From Vitrella brassicaformis (taxonomy: Eukaryota > Sar > Vitrellaceae): a stretch of 24,250 nt of DNA. Both the position numbers and the translations under genes were made by a program. Positions within the stretch are counted from its first letter, which is position 1, and every line of letters starts with the position of its first letter. The notes under the pieces were generated by a model that worked only from the letters and a program-made list of their open reading frames with translations, was not told where the DNA came from and searched no databases. Positions 7,847 to 19,600 of the stretch are shown here, piece by piece. The DNA lies in assembly GCA_001179505.1 (NCBI GenBank), contig CDMY01000367.1, positions 74,857 through 99,106 on the forward strand, in the 5' to 3' direction.

Positions 7847-10800
7847 TCAGCGAGTGACCGCACGTGCTGTTGTGTGCTCGACCGACAACCACACCGACAC
7901 CCCAATGAGTGCACCAATGGATGGATAGATGGATGGATGGACCAGGCGGTGTATGATAGGGCAGCGGACACCCTGCGTGGCGGGGGCGTCCGCCGGCCAC
8001 TCAGACACCACATCGCCAACGCATCCAGCAATGTCGACCACATCCAGTCTTTCTACCGACGTGTAGCAGAGAAACTCACGCGCAGCAGCAAAGCTAGACT
8101 TGTCTGAGAAGGTGACACTCTTCAGTGTCGTCAACCCGCCCACAAGCGGGCTGAGCTTGCTACTGGCGGCACGCACGTCAGCCAAAGACAGGCAAAAACC
8201 GCGCACCGTCAGGTGTTTGACAGCCGGGAGGTGGCGGCTCGTCGCCCCCTCCCTCTCGGTCAGCCATGTGGGGATGCTGTCGACCACTGCTGATGCACTC
8301 GCGCCGCGCTTGATGTTGATGGTGAGCTTGCTGGTGTTGTGGAAGATGAGCTTGTCCCGCCATGACTCGTGCAGCGCTGTGCCACCGAGCTCCAACTCAA
8401 CCTGGAAAAAGATACTCACCCTGATGCACTCCCTCTCGCCTCCCCGTGTCTGTGCGCTCCTTACATGGGTCGCCTTGGCCGCCAGCTGCGTGGCGATGTC
8501 CCCATAGAGTCCGCCGGGCGCAGGACGAGCAGTGGCAGCGCTGCTGCAGTCGATGGTCAGCCAGCTCACTCTCGGCCACTCGATCTGGCAACGGACGTCT
8601 GCCGCCCACTTGGTGATGCCCGCCATGTCGGCCGCCCCCTGCCCCTGCCCGTAGTCCACACCGATCGACGAAATGTAATCAACCATCACGAACCCCAGCT
8701 TCTTCGGCGCCTCTGTATGCAACGGGTAAGAGAGACAGACAGACAGAAAGGCAAACCATCCGGCCCCCCGACTAAAGCGATTCGGTCCTTCTGGTCACGT
8801 ACCCTTCTTGTCTGGTTTGCTCCAGTTCTGGTCGAGGGTGTCCTTGAGCTGACAGAGGCGGCCGAAGTGCTTCATCTTGATCCCGATGCCAGCGATGGTG
8901 GTGAGGTGGGGGCAGCCGACGAGGGCATCGAGGAAGTCGCTCCACCGGGCGTCGTCGAATGTGATGCCGTCGCTGAACTCCAGCCGCTCGATCTTGGGCG
9001 ATTCGCGGAGCAGACGCACCAGAAGGGCGGCCCTCTTGCTATTGGAGATGCGGCCGACTCGGAGTGTGGTGACTGCCGGGAAGGTCCAGCAACGATCACT
9101 GACACACACGTCGAGTAACGAGATGAATGACTCGGCGGTGGCGTCAACCCTGACTCCCTTGTCTGCGTACCTGATGTGGTCAAGACCTGCACGGCCAAGG
9201 AGGTCCAGGTGTGTCACTTGGGAGAACACGGCGGCGCTGTGGTTCGGCGTGATCTTCTTGAAGTCACATGGAAGATGGGGCTCGACGTCCAGCGTCACCT
9301 TCTTGAGTGTGTCCTTGTTGGCCTCCAGCAGCTCCGACGCGACAGACGGCACACGGTCAGCCTCCACATGAGCCACCTGGATCTTGCCCTGCACTCACAC
9401 ACACAAGCATCGACAGGGCTGCACACACAGACACGCTTACCTTGTAGGCATTCTTCACTTTATTGGCATTCTCTACCCAAGAGGCGTCCGCGAACTTGCC
9501 GAAGAGGCCAAGCGTCTTCTCGACCTGGCTAACCTGCACCGGTCACAACAAGGTCAGGCATCACAGCTCAGCCGAGCGACCCCCCCTCCCCCCCCTCTCA
9601 TCTGACCACGTTGTGTAGCGTCTCGATCTTGTGGTAGGTGGGCTCCTCGGCACGCGTCACGGTCAAGCTGCGGAACACGCCATACGTCTTGTCGGTGGCC
9701 TTCTCGTGGATCCCCCTGCTGATGCTCGAGAGGCGGCGGATGTGGTCGATGGTGGTGAGGAAGGAGCCCAGGTGGCCAATGACGGCTTCGGGCAGACCCG
9801 GCAGACACGGACGGCCGTGATCCTTCTGACACGCAGTCAGGCATCAGGTTGAGAAATGTGTGTGGACATCCTCGTATTCCCTCTGTCACCTCTAAGGGCA
9901 CGCCCTGCTGCTGTGTCGCTGCTGCAGAACCACACACATCAACTGAACCATCTGAAAGCACCGCACCGCGCAGCCATACATCCCATCAATGTGTGTGTGT
10001 GTGTGTGTGTGTCTTGTACCTCCACTACTCGCATCAGCCAGGGCGTCTACACGTCCACGCTTGCCGTCCTCGCCAACCGCCACCTGAGCACATGACGTGT
10101 GACGTGGTCCACCCATGTGTGTGCGTCGGCCTGTCTATGAGTTTGTGCGTACCGCCTTGCTGTGCTGTGCGTCCTCATCGGTCTGATCCAGCCCCCCAGA
10201 CACCAACGCCTCAATGTCGTTCGAATTGCCCTGACACAGACAGACAGACAGACAGGGAAAGATCGGCCTGTGTGAGCCATCCACTTGTCGTCCCAATCGT
10301 ACATGTGTTTTACGGGTTATGTGGTCAGTCGATGTCTCTGCCAGCTGCTTGTTGAGGGCCGATTGAGCGTCGGTGAGGGTCTCCAGAATGGAAGCAAGGC
10401 TGCCGGCCAGCGATGCACCATCCTGCAGGCCACCGACAGCCCGGTGAATGACAACTGAGTGCTGCTGTTCGACTGTGTGTTGTTCCACGCGCACCTGTGC
10501 GTTGTTGTCGGCATGTGTGGCTATGATGCCCTCTGCCCGCTCAAGGTCAGACACAATCTGAGAGGCAACCTGCAAGCCAAAAGCGACACACCCATGTCGG
10601 TCCTGCCGATTGTATGTCATGTGAGTAGCTCTCTCCCCCACTCTCTCTCACCGATTTCATCATCTGCACAAGATTGCGAGAGCTACCGCCGCCGTGATCT
10701 GCACCCGGCCCGCCGCCCTGCCCACCTGCAGCACACAATCATGACAGACACGGCATGACACACGGGCTGTCCATCAGACGTGTGTGGTGGTGGTGGCGTA

Positions 10801-10870
10801 TGAGACCTGCAGAGTCGGCAGGGCCGTCATCTTTGTTTACGTCCATCGGAGCATCGTCAGACATCTGCAT
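7847..10870 (-). CDS. F-box-like protein, family member 1, 11 exons
   Basis: Predicted 769-aa protein. Exons (minus, 5' to 3'): 10870-10807, 10725-10652, 10569-10303, 10230-10153, 10083-10020, 9951-9890, 9825-9607, 9533-9441, 9388-8803, 8712-8465, 8401-7847; phases agree throughout. Seen: a polar, Gly/Asp-rich N-terminus; a helical segment with likely coiled coil (about 47-135); an F-box-like module in exon 7 (about 204-250: CLPGLPEAVIGHLGSFL, then SISRGIH); then a long region of repeated hydrophobic strand patterns (THLDLLG, TTLRVGR, IERLEFSD, KHLTVRG, KSVTFSD), reminiscent of the LRR-like part of F-box/LRR proteins. Known: F-box proteins recruit substrates to SCF ubiquitin ligases; that role is inferred. 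It is a paralog of the gene at 16606-20559 with matching blocks (PKKL, CQIEW, WTFP, PADAPA). The C-terminus runs into a TCCA microsatellite and is about 50-100 residues shorter than the paralog, so the true 3' end is uncertain. The 63-nt last intron (8402-8464) is a multiple of three without a stop. Confidence 0.72.
7919..7940. repeat. (GGAT)n microsatellite inside or beside the last exon of F-box-like gene 1
   Basis: Units of ggat with one agat variant. On the minus strand it would encode HPSIYPSI, just after the last block conserved with the paralog (PADAPA). This supports the view that coding conservation ends here, either by truncation or at an unrecognised splice site. Confidence 0.7.
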
Positions 10871-11340
10871 GGTGGTTCAAAACCTCACAGCCCCATCACC
10901 TCACCTAACAAACACACCAAACAAACGGCAGGTTTCAAAGACATATCGTTGTGTATTTCTCGTGCATCCCCGTCTGCCCTGCCTGCCTGCAGGTCTGCCT
11001 GTCTGTTTGCCTCCCTCCCTCCCTCCCTCCCTGGCTGTCTGTCTGCTTGCTTGCCTGTTCGTTCGATGGGCAGATGATGTCACAGTGGTACCCGCATTCC
11101 ACTGACATCCTTCTCTCTGCGATGTGTCAATCGGCTCCACCGCATTGAAGGAGATTGCGCTCTTCGGAAAACCGATTGCGAGCTAAGAATGCGAGCGTTC
11201 GAAGAGTCTGCACTAATTATGGAGATCTGGAATTCTTCGTGCTCTGCAGAGGCTGCTGGTGGTGATCTGCGCCAGATCCATGAGTTTTCGCGGTTTCCCT
11301 CATCTCATCGGCGGTTAATGACCACATCTAAGTGATCAGG
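10871..11340. promoter_or_regulatory. Divergent promoter region, F-box-like gene 1 and CS-domain gene
   Basis: 470 bases between head-to-head start codons. It contains a CCTG/CTCC/TCTG simple-repeat tract at about 10976-11062 and a non-repetitive segment at 11150-11340. The latter holds TGCGAGCTAAG (11177-11187) followed by GTTCGAAGA (11197-11205), similar in order and strand to motifs in the 6571-6814 divergent region. No TATA box was recognised. Confidence 0.5.
11010..11033. repeat. (CTCC)n microsatellite
   Basis: A run of ctcc units flanked by TCTG/CCTG units, in the intergenic space between two divergent genes. Confidence 0.85.
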
Positions 11341-13199
11341 ATGATTGTCGGCGTCTTCTCTTGCTTGTGGATTCATCTAAGTGCTCTAATGGTGCTGTCG
11401 GTGGCTGGCCTGTTCGTCCCTCCTGCCATCGCATTGCCCATCTCGACCCTCCGAAGGCCGGCTCCCTCATTCCTCTCCTCATCCATCCCCTCACGCCGCT
11501 TCCAAAGGCCTAGGCCTGCATTGTTATCGGTCACCCATCGCACTCGCACCAGGCGTCGCCGTCGATGGCTGGTGGCTCGCGGCTACGGCGATGCGGTCGT
11601 GTACAAGTGGGCTGAGAACGACGAGGCCGTCGAGCTGTCGCTCATGGTGCCCGCAGCGACCAGGTCGACGGATGTGGTGTGTCAGATCACCCCCGACACG
11701 CTGTTCCTCAAGCTGAGGACGGCGCAGGCGCCGATCATCGAGGGCAGGCTTAAGGGTCGCGTGATGGTGGAGGACTCCTTCTGGACGCTCTCTAGCGAGG
11801 ATCAGCAGGACCAGCTGGCAAAGGTGCTGGGCGAGCGGCCGCCGAAGCCCAGGAACGATCTCGTGCCCATGTCGCCAACCCACCGCCAGTCACTCAAGGA
11901 CATGGGCTTAGGCGTCCCTGCTTCTGCCGCCGCAACGGACACCGGCAGCTCCAGGCCGCTATACCTGAAGCTGCACCTGACCAAGAAGGACCGGCTGGAC
12001 GAGTGGTGCGGTGTGATCAAGGGCGAGACAGCCTACGAGCGGGCGTATGACGAGCTGCCTGGGCTTATCCAGAAGGCACCGTCGCCCGCCGCTTGGCACG
12101 CGTGGCCGAGCGGCCGTCCGCTGCTGACTCTGCCGCTCGCTGAGTTTGACAGCAACGACGTGGTGGCGTGGCTGCAGTCGTGGGCCACCACTCAGTCCAG
12201 GGAAATGAGCCGCCTGTTGAGCAGGAAGGCCGCCACCATGAGCAAGGAACATGAAACCGACGACGTGAGCAGGGGTGCGGGGGACTCATTGTCTTCGTGT
12301 GTGCGTGATGTGTGTGTTTTGTCTCACCCTAGGGTGACTATGAGGCGGAGCTGGGTCTGCCGCAGACCTTCCTAGAGGTCACCCCAGAGGCCCTCGACGA
12401 CGGCGTGCGCCTCTTCATCGAGAGCGACGGAGAAGACCACGTCGACATACTCGCCATCGACTCACCGGAGCTCGAGAAAACCACAACGGCTGCCGACGAC
12501 CAGGCCGCCGGCTGCACGATCGTCGTGTTGCGCGGTCCGAAGGCGACGGGCCTCAGCGGTCGGCACGGCGCCCGTACAGCCGCCTCCGTGCAGGACACGG
12601 AGCAACGACTGCTGCGGAAGCTGCAGCACGACGTCAAGGGGGTGTGGTCTGAAGGGGACTACGACTTCGAGATAGGTCTCGACAAGTATGGAAGACCACT
12701 GCCGAGGTGAAGAGATAACACACACATCCTCGAATCAATCAACCCACCTGTCTGTCTGTCTGTCTGTCAGGTCTCCCGCAGAGCTGATGCCGCTGTACCT
12801 GGGCGACCCGAAGAAGCGCGAGCCCGTCCCTGAGGGCTTTCCCGGCAACGCCATCTCCCGCCCCATCAAGCCAGAGCTCCTCAACGCCGACGGCACCGTC
12901 AAGCTGCCCGAGGGCGCCCCCATCCAGAACAGGCGCAAGGTGACGACTGGTCGGCTGCACAAGGAGTGGATGGGTGAGGAGCGGCAGAGACAGAGGCATG
13001 ACGACGGGGTGGAGAGGGGCCTGGAGGGGGACTTGACGGCTGACGGGATGGGAGGTGGCATGGGTGGGCTCGCTGTGGGAATGGGTGAGGAGATGCGGAA
13101 GCTGCGTGATGAGCTGAGGCCCAAGTGGATCGATAAGAGGAAGGACTGGCGGCCGGAGGTGGGTGGGTGGAGAAGTGGGGTGGAGGGGTGGAGCGGTCA

Positions 13200-13231
<32 letters not shown>

Positions 13232-16159
13232 CAGGACAAGTTGGCGATGCAGAATGTGTCATTGGAGCTGTTTGACGAGAAGTACAAGCTGCTGCAGGGA
13301 GGGCCGCCACTGCCTCTAATACAGTAAGCTGACCTGAGCTGACCTGTTAGGGCGCCACACCGGACTCATTTACACCGGACTCATTTGTTCTTGTGTGCTG
13401 TGTCTCCGACTAACACGCAGAGAGATAGCCAATGTGACCAAGGGCAGCTACGGCAAGACCGACGACGAGTTCCAGGAGCTCTGGAAGTCAGCACATGCAC
13501 AGATGCACAGATGCACAGCACGCACACACGTTCTGCCTATGTCTGTCTGTCTGTCTGGGTGTGTCTCCAGGGACGGCATCAAGCGCGTCGAGGAGGACGG
13601 CAGCATCAAACGGTCCACCGAACTCGCCAAATTCCAGGTAGGCATTCAGCGCCCTCTCCCCACTCACACACGGTACATGTGTTCCGTGATCTGCATGACG
13701 CAGGCCATGCGCAAGGGTGCACTGATGGGCCACCACCAAGAGCAGGAGACCCTTGAACAGCAGGGGCAGCCCACACGCTCTTCCATGGCACAAGGCGACG
13801 AGTTCGAGGACGACTACATGCTCTTTGGAACGGTGGTCGACTTTGTGTCGGGCTCGGCGGCGCATCGGCAGCGTCAGTCCGAGTATCTGAAGCAGTACGC
13901 CATCTACACCAACAACACACTGGACCCCGACACGCACAAGCAGCTGATGGCCAAGGTGGAGGAGAGGCAGAGGCGTCTGCGGCAGGAGCAGGGCTACTAT
14001 GACCCGGATGACCTGCCCACTGGTCAGACAGACCGAGACACACAGCGAGAGGGGATGGATGGTGGGTGCATGGTGTGTGTGTCTTTGAGTGCAGTTGAGG
14101 AGCGTGCGAGAGAGTATCAGGCGCTCGATCCTGGCGCAAAGAAACGGATCACAGAGGAGTGGACCAAAGAGGTACGTGCGCAGGCATCCCATCCATCGCA
14201 TAGATGCAGACAGACACAAGATGGATGGCATGCAATGCAGGCTGTCCGGTTGGAGCTTTTGTTGAACGAGCTGCTGACGACCGATTCGTCCCTGTGGGAA
14301 ACCATCTGCGAGCAGTACCGAGACCTCCTCCTCTCAGACCGCTTTGTCCCACTCATGAGACACAGACTCGATGTCAAACCCCCCAAAACCGCCCACGAAA
14401 GACGAGTACGCACAGACCACCTGAATTGACAGAGATGCACATGGGTGTGGCTGATGTAACTGATGTCTGTCAGGTGTTTCGCAAGCTGACGGAGATCGTG
14501 CTGGACATGCTGCATTACATGGAGGTGTGCTGGGTGTGGCTGGAGAAGCAGCAGCTGCGCAAGATCCAGATGATCTGCGAGCAGGCCATCCGCGACGACA
14601 CGCGGCTCAACGAACTGGCCGAGAGCATGAAGCCCCTGTTTGACAGGGACTTCTTCGGCTACCTCCACTATGCTATGGAGAGGGAAAGGGAGATACTCGT
14701 CGAGAAGGGGTATGACCCCAACCTCGAGCCGACCCCGTGGCTCATGGTGCTCATGATCATCGAGCAGGGCGTCTCCAATGTCTTTCAGAAAGAAGTCTCA
14801 GAGGTGCATGTGCCGTAGACCAATGCCTGCGGCACCCTCTTGTGTGTTGTGCGTGTTGCAGGAGGTTTATCAGATCAGCCACCTGGTGTCGCAGCGCTAC
14901 CCCGACATGCGCAAGTCGATGCTGGAGCTGCTCATCGCCAAGACGCCCAAGGGCGAGTGGGCCAAGTTCAAGATGGTCGTGCGCAACATCTGCGACTACT
15001 GGGACAGCAAGATCCGTGCCGGCCAGCCCGTCCCTCTGCCACATCTTACCGATGCGATTCGACAGCTCTCGGTCGATATCGAGGTGAGTTGGTATGATGA
15101 GTGCACCGATACAGAGGGCTCCGTGTGTGTGTGTGTCTGTGGCATCCCTCTCGCTTCTGCAGGCGTTGCTGCCCGACTTCATGATATACGGTCTGATGGA
15201 CGACTTCGACTGGGAGGTCCACAACATCACACAGGTACGCGGACCCCCTCCCCCCCCCGCCCCCCCACACGCGCGACACCCATCCCCTGACGCATGCCTG
15301 TCTGTTGTGTGCATCAGGACCGCATGTCGTTCATGTGGCGGTTCGACGAGGCCCGCATCCGTGAGGTCGAGGAGGAGTTCGACCGAGAAGAGGAGGAGCG
15401 GAGGCGGGAGATGATGCAGCAGGAGATGGGATACGCCGCACCCGACTACTCACTCCAGCTGCCCGCATTCAACGTCGCACTGCCCAAGGCGTCAGCTGGC
15501 GGCACGGACAAGGAGAGGGAACTGGTGGCAGCCAACAGGCTACAGGTGAGTGTGGGTGGGTCGCGCAGACAGGGAGGGATGTCTTCTGTGTTTTGTGTCT
15601 TTCTTGTCAGGACGGCGTTCGTGGCACCGCGTCCAAGTTTTCGCTTAAGGAAGAGCGTGACCCCTCCAAGATGACGTACGAAGACGTCATGCAAGAACAC
15701 TTGCGCAAGGTGAGCACCGAAACACACTCAACACTCAGCACAGCAGCTGTCTGTCTGTCTGTGTGGCTTGGCATTGCCAGGAGTTGCGGCTCTTCAATTA
15801 TCAGCGACAGAAATTCATGGAAAATCCCAATCTGGAGGTGAGTCACGAGGCTATCCACCCATTCTACCCTTCTATTCTTGCGCATGGATGCGTGCAGGAG
15901 GATGAGCTGTGGGGTCTTGGTCGCGACCCCAGTGAGCGCGTCAAGATCTACCAGGGACTCGAGGACGTCACGCCAGAGGTCACATCAACGCACACACACA
16001 CGCCTACACATCCGAAACGCCACTGTGTGTGTCTCTCTCTTCGTATGTGTGTGTCATGTTTAGGAGAGGGATCGTGTGGTATCGCTGAATCCACCGGACG
16101 ATGCGGCCGCCGGTGGTGGCGCCCCTGTTGTCCCGCGGGGCGGCAGGGGGGCAATATAA
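11341..16159 (+). CDS. Large CS-domain (p23/NudC-like) protein with plastid-type leader, 17 exons
   Basis: Predicted 1217-aa protein. Exons: 11341-12264, 12333-12706, 12771-13158, 13235-13323, 13421-13486, 13571-13637, 13704-14022, 14095-14171, 14241-14405, 14474-14803, 14862-15083, 15163-15234, 15318-15545, 15611-15709, 15781-15837, 15898-15978, 16064-16159; introns 58-97 nt, phases agree. Seen: a hydrophobic signal (residues 2-33, LSALMVLSVAG then LFVPP), followed by a basic Ser/Arg/Pro stretch (about 34-80, with RTRTRRRRR), the layout of a bipartite plastid leader in algae with red-derived complex plastids. Residues about 86-150 look like a CS domain start (VVYKW, VELSLMVP, LFLKL, DSFWTL). 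The closing strand and Trp (LYLKLHLTKKD..DEW, about 213-230) follow after a 60-residue insert. The remainder (about 310-1217) is mostly charged and helical, with a conserved-looking core in exons 9-13 (LLLNELLTTDSSLW, PTPWLMVLMIIEQG, DFMIYGLMDDFDWEV). CS domains bind chaperones or clients; a plastid co-chaperone or assembly role is only inference. The rest is unrecognised. Confidence 0.8.
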
Positions 16160-16605
16160 TGACCACATAAAGACACACACAGGCAGATGGGGTCGGATCG
16201 ATATGTGCATGTCTCGGTGTTTTAAGAGGAGGTCCTGTCCTGTGTGTCTTCGAGCAATGGTTGGGATGTATCTGTGCTTGTATGCCAAGTAAGTGTACTG
16301 TACAGCATCAGACAGGCTAGATGTCATGTCAGCTGATGAACGCTGCGCTGTCCGGCGAGCGAGGCCAGTCAACTCACTCACTCAGCCTTTGTGAATATGC
16401 GATGGAGCGAGAGAGACGTGGGACCCTCATGTTCGTTCAATTGTCCGGTCCGGCCACATCACATGAACGTGTGGACCATGCACACCCACCCCCGACCCCC
16501 ACCGATCCACCCCCCGCTGTACAAGCCCATAGTCTACCTCAGCCACTGACACACATCTAGCCACACACCCACCTACGAATGCGCACACACATGCGTGCAA
16601 TCTAC
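16160..16605. other. Convergent intergenic region / 3' UTRs
   Basis: 446 bases between the stop of the CS-domain gene (plus) and the stop of the second F-box-like gene (minus). It holds no convincing frame. The DNA is less repetitive than elsewhere, with a C-rich patch at about 16484-16518. The two 3' UTRs are probably very close or overlapping. Confidence 0.55.
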
Positions 16606-19600
16606 CTATCCAAACCCACTGCAGGCAGGCCCCTGCAGTAGGCGGCCCTGCAGACGGTACCTATTCTCGTGCACATCGATCCGCCGAACCGTAATCTCAT
16701 ACAGCGCCTCTATCTCCCCCTCACACCCACTCAGACACCCCTCGACGAACGCCTCACTTCCCGCAGACATGTCGGCCAACGCAGTCAGGGTGAAGGCAAG
16801 CGGCCGCATGGCACAGATGAGCCTCACGCACCCTCGCACACACGCATACGACGTGAGAGGCTGCTCATCCAAGACAGCGTGCCCCTTTGCCCGGCCCGCC
16901 TTCATGATCAGCATGTCGATGCGGGGGTAGGCAGGAGCCGGTGCATCGGCAGGCAGCTCACTCAGACACGCGGCACAGAATACGAAAAGGCTCGACACAC
17001 GAGCTGGCAGACACAATACGACCTCCCTCACTATGCCGAGGCTACTGGTCATGAGCTCAACGTCCTCCACTGCACGGAGCGACCCCAGGAGCGCCCCCGG
17101 GGTATGTGGAAGCGGCGGGCGCTGCTCGTACTCGTCTCGCTCCTCCTGCCCCATCCCCCTGCCCATCCCCTGGATGCAGCCGACCTCCACCTCCAGCTTG
17201 GTGACGTTGGGGAATCGACTGCTCTTGCCGCTGGCGTCTCGGTCGGCCAGCCAGGGGGCCATGGTGGGGATGTCCTGGGAGGGCTTGTTGGCGTAGATCT
17301 CGAGCTTGCTCGCCTCAGGGAAGTAGAGGTGGTCACTCCAATCGTCATGCAGAGCTAAGAGGCCGCCCTCATACGTCACCTGCCGACAATCAATGGATGG
17401 ATGGATGGATGGAGACAACGCTGGTGACCTGATGGGTGTGTGCGCATTTAGTTTAAGGTACCTTGTCGATTTTGGTTGCGAGTTGACCGATGAAGCGGGC
17501 GGCCGTGCGGTCTGGAGGCGGAGCGAATGACACGGCGGTCTTGTCGCTCTCGCACGACAGCCACATGTGGTCACACTCCCACTCAATCTGATACACACAT
17601 ACATGACAACCAGACAGACATAGGCACACGCGTATGTGCAGTGAGTGAGGCGTGCTTGATTGCCTGGCAGCTGCTGGATTGTGCCCATGAGAGGAATGAA
17701 GGGATGCCGAACGAGCCGGGTCCTCGAGGGAACGAATGGACCTGTAGGGAGAGCACAAAAACGGAGAGCACAAAAACATGCGATCTATGCGGTTGTGCAC
17801 TTCAACCAATGGAGTGCGATGGAGTGCAGTGCACCAGACCTGGTCATTGAAGTCGGCGCCAACACGTACAGTCTCAATAGCGAAACGCAGCTTCTTGGGC
17901 ACGCCTGCACCCACACACACATAGGTGTGCAAACACCCACCCGCATATGCACCACATCGATTGACGCTCCCCGTCGACCCACCCACTGTGCCCACCTAGC
18001 ATCGATGGCTTGCCCCACTGTGCCGACAGGGCGTTCTTGACCATTGACAGTGGCGTGAGGGCCTTGCTCGGGTCGGTGAAGGCGTCGACATTGAGATTGG
18101 GCAGCGATGCGATGGGGGGGCAGCTGTTGAGCGAAGTGAGGAAGTTCTCGCAATTGTTGTCGCATTCTGCCCTGGGCAGCCGTCGCATGAAATGCACGAA
18201 GTAGCCGGAGTCGCCGGCGGCGCTGGCCGACAAGTAGCCGGTGATGGTCTTGAGCTTCGGGGATGTCTTGATGATGTGCTGGACCCACTCGCTGCGGCTG
18301 CTGTCGATGTGGAGCGTCAGCAGGCCGGGAAACGTCCACCCATCACGTCTGCAAGACAAACCGTGTACCACATCCATCACGATGCGCTGCGCTGGTGTGC
18401 CATGTCGTGAAGTCCCCCTTACTTGAAGTATGCGAGCCACGCGTCGCTCGTCACGCTCAGCTGGTCCACATTTATGAAGGCCCTACGGCCCCAATGGGCG
18501 AACACACTCATTGGCCGCTCATTTGGGGTGCCCTTGATGCTCAGGCGGGTGAGTGTGCTGCTGTTTGCCGCCAACACCGACGCCGAGAGCTCCTTGTCTG
18601 AGCGCGCCTCGATCGTGGCTGCCTTGACACTCGTCTGCACGCACACGCAGGGAGAGGGGTCAGAACCACCGCAGCATGCGTGTGTTAGGTGTCTCACCAG
18701 TCGTTGCTTGAGCAGGGTCCGTTGCTGCGGTGTGTATTTGTCGCCGCTGGCTATGATGAAGTGCTGCAATATGCCGGTCTCCTTGCTCATGATCTGAGTG
18801 CGGAGATCCCTACTGACGCGGCACAGTCGGGCGGCCGCCTTGGTACTGAAGAAGGCCGCGATGCCCTGGACGAACAGGCCGCCGGGCAGCCCGTCCAGTG
18901 AGGCGCGACAACGAACCTGACGACAACAGACAGGGTTCACACACAATGCTCTGTGGAAAGAATGTGGTGTGTTTGTGTGGTCACCCGCCCACCCACTTGA
19001 CTATGAATCGTCTGGTTGGTCAGTGATGTCTTGGCGACGTCTGCCGCCTCGAGGAAGCCAACCAGCACGCCGCTCACGACACTCTGCAGCAGCCCGTCTA
19101 AACAGGGCCGCCCGTACGGCTGCACACGGGAAAGCAAGAACAGCACGGATGGGTGAGGGATGCATTTCTGCTCGACGGCCGAGCTGTCGTACCTGGGCGG
19201 GTGGCTTCCATCCGGTGGCTATGGGTAGTAGTGGTTTGATGGCGGCGTCGAGGACCTCACTTGCGCTCGACACCATGCCCACGGCAGACGACAACATGGC
19301 TACGAACTCACCCGCACCAGGCAGCTGCACACACAGAGGGAGAGAGAAGACAACGAATGACCTTCGTGTGTGGTGTGTGTGTCGGTGTTGCCTACAATGA
19401 ATCGGTGAGGGTCGCCCAAGATCTTCTCCGCCTTGAGCAACTGCGCAGGGATCTGACGAAGGAAGAAACATTGCATTGACAGGGAAGGGCAGCCCACGGG
19501 CCAGCCAATGTGCTGACCTGTTTCCTGATTTCCTGGATGCACTTGAGGCCTGGAGGTGATGCAGCTGCGATGGGGATGGAAAGCGTAGGCTCAGCCTCGC

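Noticed and set aside
10784-11148. Plus-strand frames of about 65-116 codons in the 10784-11148 region
   Set aside because: They are driven by CTCC/CCTG/TCTG repeats (Cys-Leu-Pro strings) and overlap the 5' end of the minus-strand F-box-like gene.
12739-13287. Minus-strand frame of 182 codons opposite exon 3 of the CS-domain gene
   Set aside because: It is an antisense shadow: the plus-strand frame has consistent splice phases on both sides and GC-rich third positions, while this one runs into the TG repeat of an intron.
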